Below, one piece after another: positions 54,207 through 62,129 of a stretch of 64,000 nt of DNA. Source of the stretch: Acidobacteriota bacterium. GTDB lineage: Bacteria > Acidobacteriota > Terriglobia > Bryobacterales > Bryobacteraceae. Position numbers and translations under genes: made by a program. Positions within the stretch are counted from its first letter, which is position 1, and each line of letters starts with the position of its first letter. The notes below the pieces were generated by a model. That model did no database searches. It had not been told where the DNA came from and saw only the letters and a list, made by a program, of their open reading frames with translations. Location: contig JAFDVZ010000012.1 in the NCBI GenBank assembly GCA_018268715.1, positions 1 to 64,000 on the forward strand. Reading direction: 5' to 3'.

Positions 54207-54467
54207 TCAACTTCGCGAGATTCTCCGCGCCTTGCGAAAAGACGTAATGCCGTAGACAGCCAGCATCAGCGCGAAGGCAAACGAGCCCACGATGATCAGG
54301 AATCCCCCCGTGTCGGTATTCATCCGGTCGATCCTCCGCCACGTGGACATGCCCACAAACACCGCCAGGCACACGAACAGAAACCCGATGATCTCGTTCC
54401 ACAAGACCATGAGGGGTTTCACCACACCGGGAACAACGTGCTTCAGGAACTTCGCGATTAGCTGCAT
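54207..54467 (-). CDS. Small membrane protein with two transmembrane helices
   Basis: 86 residues. Hydrophobic helices at about 27-43 (IIGFLFVCLAVFVGMS) and 55-74 (GFLIIVGSFAFALMLAVYGI), joined by a short loop with RRIDRMNTD, and ending in a basic tail. The amphipathic N-terminus (LIAKFLKHVVPGVVKPL) may lie on the membrane. I recognise no characterised family. It is convergent with the TIM-barrel gene. Confidence 0.65.
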   Translation of the reverse strand: MQLIAKFLKHVVPGVVKPLMVLWNEIIGFLFVCLAVFVGMSTWRRIDRMNTDTGGFLIIVGSFAFALMLAVYGITSFRKARRISRS

Positions 54468-54552
54468 CGGCCTACTGATTCATGCTATCAATCCCGGTCC
54501 CGTATCGTTTCGCCAGTCTTCGCCGTCGAACGGCTGCTCCCGGGGCCCGTCG

Positions 54553-54577
54553 GGCGCCACCGCGGGAAGGTGGCGCC
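54553..54577. promoter_or_regulatory. Strong hairpin in a divergent intergenic region
   Basis: GGCGCCACC/GGTGGCGCC pair as a perfect 9-bp stem with a 7-nt loop, midway between the small membrane protein (start 54467, minus) and the gene at 54715 (plus). There is no T-run on either side, so it is not a normal terminator. It may be an operator or a structured leader. Confidence 0.3.
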
Positions 54578-54714
54578 GGAATCACTATTACTTGTTCGGT
54601 TTGCGGTCGATAATATCTTCGAAGACGCTGCTGGGAGTGGTGGATGTAACCGCTCGCGGCGTTGAAACATCCCTGATGGTATGCTGAAGGTGGCCCGAAA
54701 GAAAGGGGCATGAC

Positions 54715-55029
54715 TTGGAAGACCGACTGAAGGAGTTGATGCAGGAACTGGGGAACGCGATTAACGAATCGCTCTCCGACTCGGATCGCATCGCCGCTGC
54801 TATCGGCGAGATCAAGCGTGCCGGATACGACGTCTTCCTAGTTCTTGAAGCGACGATCGGCTTCAACAAGCGCGACGAATCTGCTGAAGAGGATTCAGAA
54901 GGCGAAGTCGAAACCGAGCAACCGGCCGCCAAGCCCCGCTTTGAGTCGACGGGCAAAATCAAGCTGACCTCGCAGGACCACAAGTTCTTGAAGGCCCTGA
55001 AGATCGCCATCGACGAAGAGCAGCGCTAA
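54715..55029 (+). CDS. Small acidic protein of unknown function, TTG start
   Basis: 104 residues. TTG at 54715 is preceded by AAGGGG with a 6-nt gap, and an overlapping ATG at 54710 leads only to a seven-codon frame, so TTG is the start. A helical head (about 1-45, LKELMQELGNAINESLSDSDRIAAAIGEIKRAGYDVFLVLEATIGF) is followed by an acidic linker (about 50-70) and a C-terminal segment with KIKLTSQDHKFLKALKIAIDEE. No signal or membrane segment. No named family recognised. Confidence 0.6.
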   Translation: MEDRLKELMQELGNAINESLSDSDRIAAAIGEIKRAGYDVFLVLEATIGFNKRDESAEEDSEGEVETEQPAAKPRFESTGKIKLTSQDHKFLKALKIAIDEEQR

Positions 55030-55104
55030 CCGTTCCGCTGAGCGTTCTGTAGCAGTGCCAAGGCCGGCCCATCCAGTCGCCGTGCAGCCTTGAGAACGCG
55101 GAAG

Positions 55105-56142
55105 CTACAGCAACTCCCCGTACACCCGCCAGGTGGAATCGACGGCCTTCTTCCAACTGAAGCCCGCCGCGTGCGCCAAACCGGCCTCGCGCAACTGACG
55201 CCGCAACGCCGGGTTATTCGCAATCCTCACCAGTCCGCTGGCGACCGACTCGGTATCCGTGGGATCGATCAACAGCGCGGCGTTTCCCGCCACTTCCCTC
55301 GTCGCCGACCGATTCGATGTCAGTACCGGAACTCCTCGCGCCATTGCGTCCAGAATCGGCATCCCGAAGCCCTCATCGAGCGAGGGAAACGCGAAGATGC
55401 GCGCCCGCCGGTACAGCTCCTCCAGTCGCACATCGGGCACATACCCGGTGATCTCGATCGACTCTCGCCTGGGACTCTCCGCAATCCGCGCCGCCACCTG
55501 CTCGGATCCGTATCCCGCCCCGCCCGCCAGCACCAGTCGCCATTCCGGCGGAGTACGTTCGAACGCCTCCACCAGCCGCAGGACATTCTTCCGCCGTTGC
55601 ACCGCGCCCACATGCAGGATGATATTCTCTCGTTCGGCGTCGATCGGAGGACGGTAATCCGGCGCCGTCACGCCATGGTGGACCACCCGTATGCGACTCC
55701 GCTCCACGCCCAGCGCGTTCTCGATCTGACCGGCCGTGAACTCCGACACCGCGACGATCAGGTCCGACCGTTCCGCCGCCTGCCGGGCCTGCGCCGTGAA
55801 CCGCACCCGAAACTCCGCCGTCGAGTAATCGCCTGTAATGACGAAAAGATCGTGGAAGGTCGACACAATGCGCCGCGCCCGCACTCGATCCACCCTTTGA
55901 TTGAGCCCGTGGAACAGATCCGCCGAATGCGGCCAGAACCCATCGCCGCGCAGCCACGCCCGCGTCGCATTCACCGGCAGCCGGTCCCGCGCGGATGCGA
56001 GCAGCCGATGCGCGCGATAGCTGAACAGGAAGTGTTCCTCCGGATGCGTCGCGCACAGTCCGAACAGCAGTTCGCGCGAGTACACGCCGACCCCGGTCAA
56101 TCCGCGGCCGAGGCTGTATGTCGCGTCTAGGGCAATGGTCAA
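55105..56142 (-). CDS. GT4-family glycosyltransferase
   Basis: 345 residues, ATG overlapping the upstream gene's stop by 4 bp. GT-B fold: an N-terminal acceptor domain beginning ALDATYSLGRGLTGVGVYSREL, then the nucleotide-sugar domain with IILHVGAVQRRKNVLRLVEAF, EITGYVPDVRLEELYRRARIFAFPSLDEGFGMPILDAM, GVPVLTSNRSA and DPTDTESVASGLV. The E-x7-E motif is present in the form E-x7-D. It transfers a sugar from an activated donor to an envelope or extracellular glycan. It is the last gene of the sigma-54-activator operon, so its expression may be tied to that regulator. Confidence 0.88.
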   Translation of the reverse strand: MTIALDATYSLGRGLTGVGVYSRELLFGLCATHPEEHFLFSYRAHRLLASARDRLPVNATRAWLRGDGFWPHSADLFHGLNQRVDRVRARRIVSTFHDLFVITGDYSTAEFRVRFTAQARQAAERSDLIVAVSEFTAGQIENALGVERSRIRVVHHGVTAPDYRPPIDAERENIILHVGAVQRRKNVLRLVEAFERTPPEWRLVLAGGAGYGSEQVAARIAESPRRESIEITGYVPDVRLEELYRRARIFAFPSLDEGFGMPILDAMARGVPVLTSNRSATREVAGNAALLIDPTDTESVASGLVRIANNPALRRQLREAGLAHAAGFSWKKAVDSTWRVYGELL

Positions 56143-57017
56143 GGGAAACTCGGGTACGCCTGTCTATTTTCGTACAGCGCCGCTTCGGCGGTCTTCAACA
56201 GGCTCTCCACGCTGTGGGATTCCGCCGGATCCGCGAACGCCTGTCCGAACAGGAACGCGAAAGTGTGAAACCCCGCCTGCACCTGGTTCTGAATCGCGCC
56301 GATCACTGAGCCCGGATCGTCGGCCCACGCCAGCACCGCGAAGCGTCCGGTCCCGTGCCGGGCAAGCAGCGCCGTCGCGCCCGCCGCCGCGCGCACCACA
56401 TTCGCCGCTTCCGCCACCAGTTGATGCACCGCCTCCCGGCCATAGGCGGCGTCCATCTCCACCAGGCTGTCGATCTCGGCCAGCAGCAGCGCCAGCGGAT
56501 GTCCGCATTGTCTAGCCAAGGCGATGTCGCGAGCCGCCGCCGTGCGGAACCCTTCCGCATTGTAGAAGCCGGTCTCTTCGTCGGTTAGCGTCGAGCGCGC
56601 CAGCGTCCGCCCGTAGCGTTGCCGCTCGATCGCGTTCAACAACATCCGCGCCAGCGGCCGGCAGTCGATCTCGTTCTTAATAAGGTAGTCTTGCGCGCCC
56701 TGTCGCAGCATCCGCCGTCCCAACCCCTCATCGCCCGCATCGAGCAGGGCGATCAACGCGATCTCGGCCGCCGCGTCATGAAGAGTGGTGAAGGTGGCCA
56801 GGCCACGGCTATCGGGAAGCATGGGATTGAACAGGACCACATCGGGCGGTCCCGCTTCAAGCACCATCACGGCTTCATCGGCGCGCTCCACGTGGTCCAC
56901 GCGGCAATGAATCCACGCCCCGCCGTGAGTCATCTCCTCGACTTCGATGAGAGCCTCTCGGATGAACGAGGCGTCGCCCGGTTCGCTTTCGACTAACAGA
57001 ACACGGAGCTCGTTCAT
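56139..57017 (-). CDS. Pseudo-response regulator: REC domain plus degenerate GGDEF
   Basis: 292 residues from the ATG at 57017 (AAAGG upstream). REC domain about 3-125: acidic patch E10/E12, conserved K114 in DYLIKNEID, but the phospho-acceptor Asp is replaced by N64 (DVVLFNPMLPDS). A GGDEF-like domain follows at about 140-290, starting with DEETGFYNAEGF (usual DxLTGLYNRRGF). The signature loop reads GTGRF at 222-226 instead of GG(D/E)EF, so cyclic di-GMP synthesis is very unlikely. Neither domain looks enzymatically or phosphorylation competent, suggesting a signalling adaptor. It lies between a sigma-54 activator and a glycosyltransferase in one operon. Confidence 0.85.
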   Translation of the reverse strand: MNELRVLLVESEPGDASFIREALIEVEEMTHGGAWIHCRVDHVERADEAVMVLEAGPPDVVLFNPMLPDSRGLATFTTLHDAAAEIALIALLDAGDEGLGRRMLRQGAQDYLIKNEIDCRPLARMLLNAIERQRYGRTLARSTLTDEETGFYNAEGFRTAAARDIALARQCGHPLALLLAEIDSLVEMDAAYGREAVHQLVAEAANVVRAAAGATALLARHGTGRFAVLAWADDPGSVIGAIQNQVQAGFHTFAFLFGQAFADPAESHSVESLLKTAEAALYENRQAYPSFP

Positions 57018-57063
57018 CGGGACAACCTTTGTAGTGGCGTCACCTGGGCATTCCTCTCCGCGC

Positions 57064-58149
57064 TCAGGCCTCGAGCTTGTATTCCTTGAGTTTGCGATAC
57101 AGGGTGGTGCGGCCGATGCCCAGCAGGTGCGCCGCCACGGCGCGGTCGCCGCGCGTGTATTCAAGCGCCTCGACAATCGCCCGCCGCTCGATCTCGGTCA
57201 ACGGCAGGATGGCGCAGGGTCGTTCCGCGACGGCCGTCGCGGCGCGCGCCTTGGGAAGTTCGGGTTCGGGCTCAGGCTCTTCCTCCAACGCCGCGGGTAC
57301 CGTGGCGCCCATCGCCGATGCGGATGCCGCCGCCGCCAGCGCCTCCATGCTCATACGCATGTGGTGATTCTGAATGCTCGAGGGAAGATCGTGCAAATGC
57401 AGCAGCGGTCCGGAATTCAGCGCGACCATATGTTGCACCGCGTTCTCGAGTTCGCGCACATTGCCCGGCCAGTCGTAGTTCATCATCGCCGAGGTCGCCT
57501 CGTGCGTCAGCGAATGCCCGTTGCCGATGCCGCGCAGAAAGTGCGCGATCAGCGGACCGATGTCCTCGCGCCGTTCCCGCAGCGGAGCGATGCGCACGTT
57601 CACCACGTTCAGCCGATAGTAGAGGTCGCGGCGAAACGTCCCCTTCTCCACTTCCTTGGCCAGATCGCGATTGGTCGCCGCGATGATCCGGAAATCGGAG
57701 TGCCGTGTCTGGTTCGATCCCACCGGCCGGAATTCCTTCTCCTGCAACACGCGCAGCAGCTTAGCCTGCAGGTCGAGCGGCAACTCGCCGATCTCATCCA
57801 GAAACGCCGTGCCCCCGTTGGCCAGTTCGAGCAATCCCGTCTTGGTCGACACCGCGCCGGTGAACGATCCCTTCACATGCCCGAACAGTTCGCTCTCCAT
57901 CAGCGAGCCCACCACCGACGAGCAATCGATCGTGACGAACGGTCCCACGGGGTTGGCGTGATGAATCGATCGCGCCACCACTTCCTTGCCGGTTCCCGTC
58001 TCACCCATCACCAGCACGGGCCAGCGGCCGCGCGCCATCTTCTGGATCAACTGTACGATGCTCTGGATTCGTGACGACTGGCCCACCAGCAAGGGGGCGC
58101 CGCCCTCGAGTTCCGGCATCATCCTCCCTTGCGTGTCAGACACTTCCAT
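57064..58149 (-). CDS. Sigma-54 dependent transcriptional activator (AAA+ plus Fis-type HTH, no receiver)
   Basis: 361 residues from the ATG at 58149; a GTG at 58200 is an alternative. AAA+ domain about 20-255 with Walker A GETGTGKE (49-56), a GSFTGA loop (94-99; variant of GAFTGA that contacts sigma-54), Walker B GGTAFLDE (112-119) and [12 protein letters not shown] linker rich in Ala/Glu/Pro (about 275-315) leads to a Fis-like helix-turn-helix (about 318-361, [27 protein letters not shown]). There is no N-terminal receiver or sensory domain beyond about 20 residues, so activity may be controlled by a partner, for example the pseudo-response regulator encoded 46 bp downstream. Confidence 0.92.
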   Translation of the reverse strand: MEVSDTQGRMMPELEGGAPLLVGQSSRIQSIVQLIQKMARGRWPVLVMGETGTGKEVVARSIHHANPVGPFVTIDCSSVVGSLMESELFGHVKGSFTGAVSTKTGLLELANGGTAFLDEIGELPLDLQAKLLRVLQEKEFRPVGSNQTRHSDFRIIAATNRDLAKEVEKGTFRRDLYYRLNVVNVRIAPLRERREDIGPLIAHFLRGIGNGHSLTHEATSAMMNYDWPGNVRELENAVQHMVALNSGPLLHLHDLPSSIQNHHMRMSMEALAAAASASAMGATVPAALEEEPEPEPELPKARAATAVAERPCAILPLTEIERRAIVEALEYTRGDRAVAAHLLGIGRTTLYRKLKEYKLEA

Positions 58150-58372
58150 CCCCTTTTCAACACCGCTGATTTTTAAACACCGGGTAAGGCGTCGCTTCAC
58201 CCGGTCTAAGGCTATTTCCTATCCCCAGAGAGCGCAGGTCCGGGTCCCGGCCGAGCACTCCACTTCCGCGGGAAGCGCGACCTGCTAGGGCCCGCCCCAC
58301 CAACGCCTTCCGTCAAAGTAGTGCGAGCCGCCTCAAGGTACTCTCAGTCAAATCCCTGAGCGAGCGCCGGGC

Positions 58373-59158
58373 TCACTCCTGCGGGATCACGGGAGCGTCC
58401 GTCGCTCCATCGTCCAATCGAACGACGAACGCCGGGCCCGGATGCGCCGCCTGTATCCGCGCGAGCAGCCCATTGGCTTCCTCGAGCGTCGATGCGCGTC
58501 CCACCAGCACGCGCCACAACGGAGGCGCTCCCGCGCGATAGGCGATCTTGGCGAATCCATACTCGCGTTCATACTCGGTCCGCAACTGCTCGGCTCGTTC
58601 CTGTTCACGAAACGCCCCGATCTGCACGGTGAACACATTCGCGGGTGGAAGTTCGGCCGGCGGTGGCGGCTCGACGACGGTCAACAACACGCGTGTGATG
58701 CCGGGCCCCAACAAGTCGATCGCGCGCGCCGCCGCCTTCGACACGTCGATGATGCGTCCGTCGATGAACGGACCGCGATCGGTGATCCTCACCGTCACGG
58801 CTTTCTCGTTGGTGAGGTTCTTCACCTCCACCCAGGTATCGAAAGGAAGCGTGCGATGCGCCGCCGTCATCTTCTCCATATCGTAGATCTCGCCGTTCGC
58901 CGATCGCCGTCCGTGATATGGATAACCGTACCAGCTCGCGATGCCCGCTTCGGTCGCGCCGATGCGTGGAGCGATGGTCGGATGCGGCGCCGCCGCGGTC
59001 CGATGTTTCGCCTTCTTATGGCATCCGGTCAACGCGACAACCGTCGCGATCATCATGAGGATCAACGCCGCGCGACGCGCATCGCGAGCAGTGCAAAGCC
59101 TCGACGGGCCTACGAGAAATAAAACAAAACGTCGCATCTTCGTTTTTTCAGTTTCCAT
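58373..59158 (-). CDS. rlpA: RlpA-family lipoprotein: DPBB domain plus SPOR domain
   Basis: 261 residues from the ATG at 59158; an internal ATG at 59137 is also possible. A lipobox (VVALTGC, Cys46) marks a lipoprotein. The double-psi beta-barrel spans about 72-165 (GIASWYGYPYHGRRSANGEIYDMEKMTAAHRTLPFDTWVEV, VRITDRGPFIDGRIIDVS). The SPOR domain spans about 183-255 (VFTVQIGAFREQERAEQLRTEYE, WRVLVGRASTLEEA). RlpA is an outer-membrane septal-ring lytic transglycosylase that cleaves denuded peptidoglycan and is recruited by SPOR. Monocistronic here. The basic region before the hydrophobic segment is longer than usual. Confidence 0.92.
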   Translation of the reverse strand: METEKTKMRRFVLFLVGPSRLCTARDARRAALILMMIATVVALTGCHKKAKHRTAAAPHPTIAPRIGATEAGIASWYGYPYHGRRSANGEIYDMEKMTAAHRTLPFDTWVEVKNLTNEKAVTVRITDRGPFIDGRIIDVSKAAARAIDLLGPGITRVLLTVVEPPPPAELPPANVFTVQIGAFREQERAEQLRTEYEREYGFAKIAYRAGAPPLWRVLVGRASTLEEANGLLARIQAAHPGPAFVVRLDDGATDAPVIPQE

Positions 59159-59192
59159 CCTAACGGAAGCCTCGCCGAAGATCACTTTTTTC

Positions 59193-59221
59193 TTGACATT
59201 CGCTCGAAACGACTTTATATA
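59193..59221 (+). promoter_or_regulatory. Consensus-quality promoter of the lysine-rich micro-gene
   Basis: TTGACA (59193-59198), a 17-bp spacer and TATATA (59216-59221) is the best promoter in the window. The predicted start is near 59228, and TGCGA-TC-TCGCA (59232-59243) just after it is a small inverted repeat that could be an operator or the mRNA's 5' hairpin. Confidence 0.75.
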
Positions 59222-59280
59222 TGAATCACACTGCGATCTCGCACAGAGGTCGCAAATTTGATGTTAGGGAGAATCAGTCG

Positions 59281-59352
59281 ATGAAGAACGCTACGAAGAA
59301 AGCCGCGAAGGCCCCCGCGAAGAAGAAAGCCGCCCCGAAGAAGAAGAAGTAA
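59281..59352 (+). CDS. 23-residue lysine/alanine-rich basic peptide
   Basis: ATG to TAA encodes 23 residues, 11 of them lysine, with KKAAK and PKKKK blocks resembling the tail of histone H1-like proteins. AGGGAG lies 9 nt upstream. A consensus promoter (59193-59221) and three hairpins downstream enclose exactly this frame, which is why I accept such a short gene. A nucleic-acid- or ribosome-binding role is a guess from composition. Alternatively the transcript of about 200 nt is itself a small RNA with an incidental frame. Confidence 0.55.
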   Translation: MKNATKKAAKAPAKKKAAPKKKK

Positions 59353-59358
59353 GAGGGC

Positions 59359-59376
59359 AGCCCCGGGAGTGGGGCT
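59359..59376 (+). terminator. First hairpin after the micro-gene
   Basis: AGCCCC/GGGGCT (59359-59364 and 59371-59376) with a 6-nt loop, 6 bp after the stop, followed only by TTTCG. Probably a weak terminator or stabilising 3' hairpin. Confidence 0.45.
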
Positions 59377-59401
59377 TTCGTAAGTTAGGGATTTCAAACC
59401 A

Positions 59402-59464
59402 GGCCCCGAGTGATCGGGGCCGTTTCTTTTTAGGAGCCCCGAGTGATCGGGGCCGTTTCTTTTT
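59402..59464 (+). terminator. Two tandem, near-identical intrinsic terminators
   Basis: The first has an 8-bp stem GGCCCCGA/TCGGGGCC (59402-59409, 59414-59421), loop GTGA, then TTTCTTTTT (59423-59431). The second has a 7-bp stem (59436-59442, 59447-59453), the same loop and the same T-tract (59456-59464). The repeated block (CCCCGAGTGATCGGGGCC plus T-tract) recurs every 33 bp, so one arose by duplication of the other. Orientation fits only the plus strand. Confidence 0.88.
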
Positions 59465-59483
59465 AGAAGACCCGAGAGACCCG

Positions 59484-60494
59484 TCATCCGACTCTCCCCA
59501 CGCACCGCGCCATCATCACTCGGAACGTCTCCCCCATCCCAAACATCAACGTCTTCAACTGCATTCTCCGCCTCAGCGCTTCCTTCTCATCGGCGCACTC
59601 GATCGCCGCCGCGAATTCATCCGCCTCTCCCGCATCCAGAAGAAACGACGCGAGCGTGGAGAACCGCTCCATCGTCGCCCCCCGTTGCTTCAACCGGTCC
59701 TCGAGCACGCTGAAAGGAACATGCGACGTGATGTCGCGATCGCCCGGATCCGCCAGCACGTCGGGCGTCGCCACATGCCGGCGATAACTCATCAACGTGC
59801 CCGCCGTATGTCGCACGAACTCCCTCGTCGTGTACCCATAGTCGATGGCCACCAGGTAACCATCCAGCGCCGCCGCGATGCGATCGATCGCCTTCAACCC
59901 GCCCAGGTGCGCTTCCACGGTCGCTCCATCTTCGACGTTGGCGTAATAGCGCGCCAGATACTCCCCGAGTTCGCCCGTCGCGCGCCCGCCATCGACAAAC
60001 ACGAAGCGCCCATCCCGCCAGTTCACCATCTGTTCGATGAACCTGCGTCCGCGCCGCACCGCCACGCGCACCGGCAGGGCGTCGAAGAACTCATTGGCGA
60101 ACACGACGCCCGTCATGTGATCGGGCCACCCATCGTCCAGCGCCTCGATCGCCGTATATCCAAACTCGTCCAACGCCGCCGCCATCTCGCCGCGCCCCGC
60201 GCCCAACTCCACTACGCGGAACCCGGCCGGCGATCCAGCCCTCTTGCGTAACGACGCGATAGCCTGCGCGATGAGTACGCCGAAAACCGGCTGCAGTTGC
60301 TCCGCCGTGTAGAAATCTCCGCCGCGCCCGAACGGATCACGCCGCCGCACGTAATATCCCAGCCCCGGCGCATACAGCGCCATCTCCATGAACCGCTCGA
60401 ACCGGATCGGCCCCTGTTGGTCGATCTCCGCGCGAATCCGCTCCTCGAGTATCCGGCTCTCTTCCGCAGGCACGTTGATATGATTGTCTCGCAT
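59484..60494 (-). CDS. MidA/NDUFAF7-like SAM-dependent methyltransferase (DUF185)
   Basis: 336 residues from the ATG at 60494. Family landmarks: RFMEMALYAPGLGYYVRRRDPFGRGGDFYTAEQLQPVFG, SAM motif FRVVELGAGRGEMAAAL, and GVVFANEFFDALPV with the Asn-Glu-Phe-x-Asp-Ala-x-Pro signature. Eukaryotic members methylate an arginine of respiratory complex I; bacterial substrates are less clear. Cytosolic. Slightly shorter than the usual 360-400. Its ATG overlaps the ATG of the divergent gene at 60493 in a shared CATG. Confidence 0.9.
   Translation of the reverse strand: MRDNHINVPAEESRILEERIRAEIDQQGPIRFERFMEMALYAPGLGYYVRRRDPFGRGGDFYTAEQLQPVFGVLIAQAIASLRKRAGSPAGFRVVELGAGRGEMAAALDEFGYTAIEALDDGWPDHMTGVVFANEFFDALPVRVAVRRGRRFIEQMVNWRDGRFVFVDGGRATGELGEYLARYYANVEDGATVEAHLGGLKAIDRIAAALDGYLVAIDYGYTTREFVRHTAGTLMSYRRHVATPDVLADPGDRDITSHVPFSVLEDRLKQRGATMERFSTLASFLLDAGEADEFAAAIECADEKEALRRRMQLKTLMFGMGETFRVMMARCVGRVG
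60476..60484 (+). promoter_or_regulatory. Extended -10 element of the TIM-barrel gene
   Basis: TGATATGAT (hexamer TATGAT 60479-60484, 5/6) ends 8 nt before the ATG at 60493. There is no Shine-Dalgarno, so a practically leaderless mRNA is expected. It lies inside the first codons of the divergent methyltransferase gene. Confidence 0.45.
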
Positions 60495-61503
60495 GATTCG
60501 ACTCGGCTTCGATTCGTACTCGGTGCGCGCCTTCCGCTGGAAGGCCATGCAGTTGCTCGACTACGCCGCCGCGCTCAAACTCGACTCCATTCAGATCTCG
60601 AGCGTCGGCGACTACGAAACCACCGACCCCGCCCATCTGGAGCAGGTGCGCAAGCGCGCCGAAAGCCTCGGCCTGTTGATCGACGCCGGCACGGGCTGCG
60701 TCTGCCCGACCTCCTCGAGTTACGGCCCCAAGGAGAAGGACCCCGTCGCCTACACCCTCGAAGGACTCCGCGTCGCGCACGCCGTCGGCGCGAAGGCCAT
60801 GCGTTGCTTCCTCGGCAGCCGCCCGGACCGTCTCGGTCCGCTGCCCATCGAAGCGCACATGGAAGCCATCGTGAAGGTGTTCCGCGCCGTGCGCCAGCAG
60901 GCCCTCGACCTCGACGTCAAGCTAGCCCTCGAAAACCACAACGGCGATCTCGAAGCGCGCGACGTCCGCGCCATCCTCGAAACCGCCGGCAAGGACTTCG
61001 TCGGCTCCTGCCTCGACATCGGCAATCCCTTCTGGCTCGCCGAAGACCCTCTCGTCACGCTGGAAACACTCGCGCCCTACGTCGTCACCACGCACGTGCG
61101 CGACACCGCCGTCTACCCACATCCCCGCGGCTGCGCGTTTCAGTGGACCGCCCTCGGCGACGGCTCCTTCGATCTCAAGCAATTCATCGCGCGCTACGCC
61201 GAGTTATGTCCTAACGCGCCGATGCAACTCGAAATCATCACCGGCCGTCCTCCCGTCGTCATCCCCTATCTCGAACCGGCATTCTGGAAAGCGTTCCCCG
61301 GCAAGAGCGCCGCTGACTTCGCCCGCTTCGTCTCGCTCGTCCAGCGCGGCCACGCCTTCGACAAGTTCATGGTGATCGAGGACGGCCTGAAACCGCAGAT
61401 CCCCGAATACGCCGCGGCGCTCAAGCAACAGCAGCGCATCGATCTCGAACGCAGCCTCGAATACGCGAAGAAGGAGATGAACGCCGGCCTCCGCTGGCGC
61501 TGA
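60493..61503 (+). CDS. Cytosolic sugar phosphate isomerase/epimerase-like TIM barrel
   Basis: 336 residues from the ATG at 60493. Xylose-isomerase-like barrel: IRLGFDSYSVRAFRWKA, LDSIQISSVGDY, KLALENHNGDLEARDVR, GSCLDIGNPFWLAEDP, VVTTHVRDTAVY, FQWTALGDGSFDLKQF, MQLEIITGRPP. Conserved His/Glu/Asp at strand ends suit a divalent metal site. No signal peptide, unlike the paralogous gene at 53339, so this copy acts in the cytoplasm. Longer at the C-terminus (helical KQQQRIDLERSLEYAKKEM). Substrate unknown. Confidence 0.83.
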   Translation: MIRLGFDSYSVRAFRWKAMQLLDYAAALKLDSIQISSVGDYETTDPAHLEQVRKRAESLGLLIDAGTGCVCPTSSSYGPKEKDPVAYTLEGLRVAHAVGAKAMRCFLGSRPDRLGPLPIEAHMEAIVKVFRAVRQQALDLDVKLALENHNGDLEARDVRAILETAGKDFVGSCLDIGNPFWLAEDPLVTLETLAPYVVTTHVRDTAVYPHPRGCAFQWTALGDGSFDLKQFIARYAELCPNAPMQLEIITGRPPVVIPYLEPAFWKAFPGKSAADFARFVSLVQRGHAFDKFMVIEDGLKPQIPEYAAALKQQQRIDLERSLEYAKKEMNAGLRWR

Positions 61504-61641
61504 TCCCAAAATCACATACCCCGAAAATCGCCGTTCACAACACTCGAAAAATAGCTTTCTCTCTACAAAACAAAAGAGATCGCTGATTCACTCAGAAGGG
61601 TGTCGCTTGCCATCGCGGTTACTCTGAAGTCGGGAATAGAT

Positions 61642-62085
61642 ATGTCTTCTTCGACTCAACCCGCCGGCGAGCCGCTCGCCCTCGACTCGGCGAACCAACT
61701 TCGCGATGACATCGCGGAGCACTTCCGCCCGGCCACCGCCTATGAGCGTTCGCTCGTCTCCAACTACGCCCTCGCCTCCGTTCGTTACCGCGAGGCTCTC
61801 CTGCACGAACACCGCGCCTTCCACACCGAAGACCCCATCATCGTGCTGCTCAAGCATCCGGAAGCCTTCAAGGCGCTCACCCGCTACGTGGCCGATTGCG
61901 AACGCGCCTGCCGCCGGGCCCTCGAAGAACTTCGCCGAGCCATCCGCGAACGCGCCAAGTCCGCTCCATCTCAGACCGCGGCTAAGCCCGCCGCGCGCCC
62001 ATCCGCGCCTCCCGCCGAACTCGCCATGGCGGCGTCCGCGTCCCCTGCCGTCTCTCAGGCCGCCACTGCGCCGCGCCGCGAGTGA
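61642..62085 (+). CDS. Small helical protein of unknown function
   Basis: 147 residues from the ATG at 61642; a GTG at 61600 would add 14 residues but the AGAAGG there abuts the codon. The N-terminal two thirds are helical (NQLRDDIAEHFRPATAYERSLVSNYALASVRYREALLHEHRAFH, VADCERACRRALEELRRAIRE). The last 45 residues are low-complexity Ala/Pro/Ser. I recall similar short proteins scattered in Acidobacteria and near mobile DNA, but no mobile element is visible here. It precedes the bufferin-type cluster by 200 bp and need not belong to it. Confidence 0.5.
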   Translation: MSSSTQPAGEPLALDSANQLRDDIAEHFRPATAYERSLVSNYALASVRYREALLHEHRAFHTEDPIIVLLKHPEAFKALTRYVADCERACRRALEELRRAIRERAKSAPSQTAAKPAARPSAPPAELAMAASASPAVSQAATAPRRE

Positions 62086-62129
62086 ACGCCCCTCCATCGG
62101 CCCTTTCCCCGTCGCCTTGATATCGATCT

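Noticed and set aside
59215-59505. 96-codon minus-strand frame across the micro-gene and terminators
   Set aside because: Its repeated LLKRNGPDHSG sequence is just the translation of the duplicated terminator, and it would read through a promoter and two hairpins.
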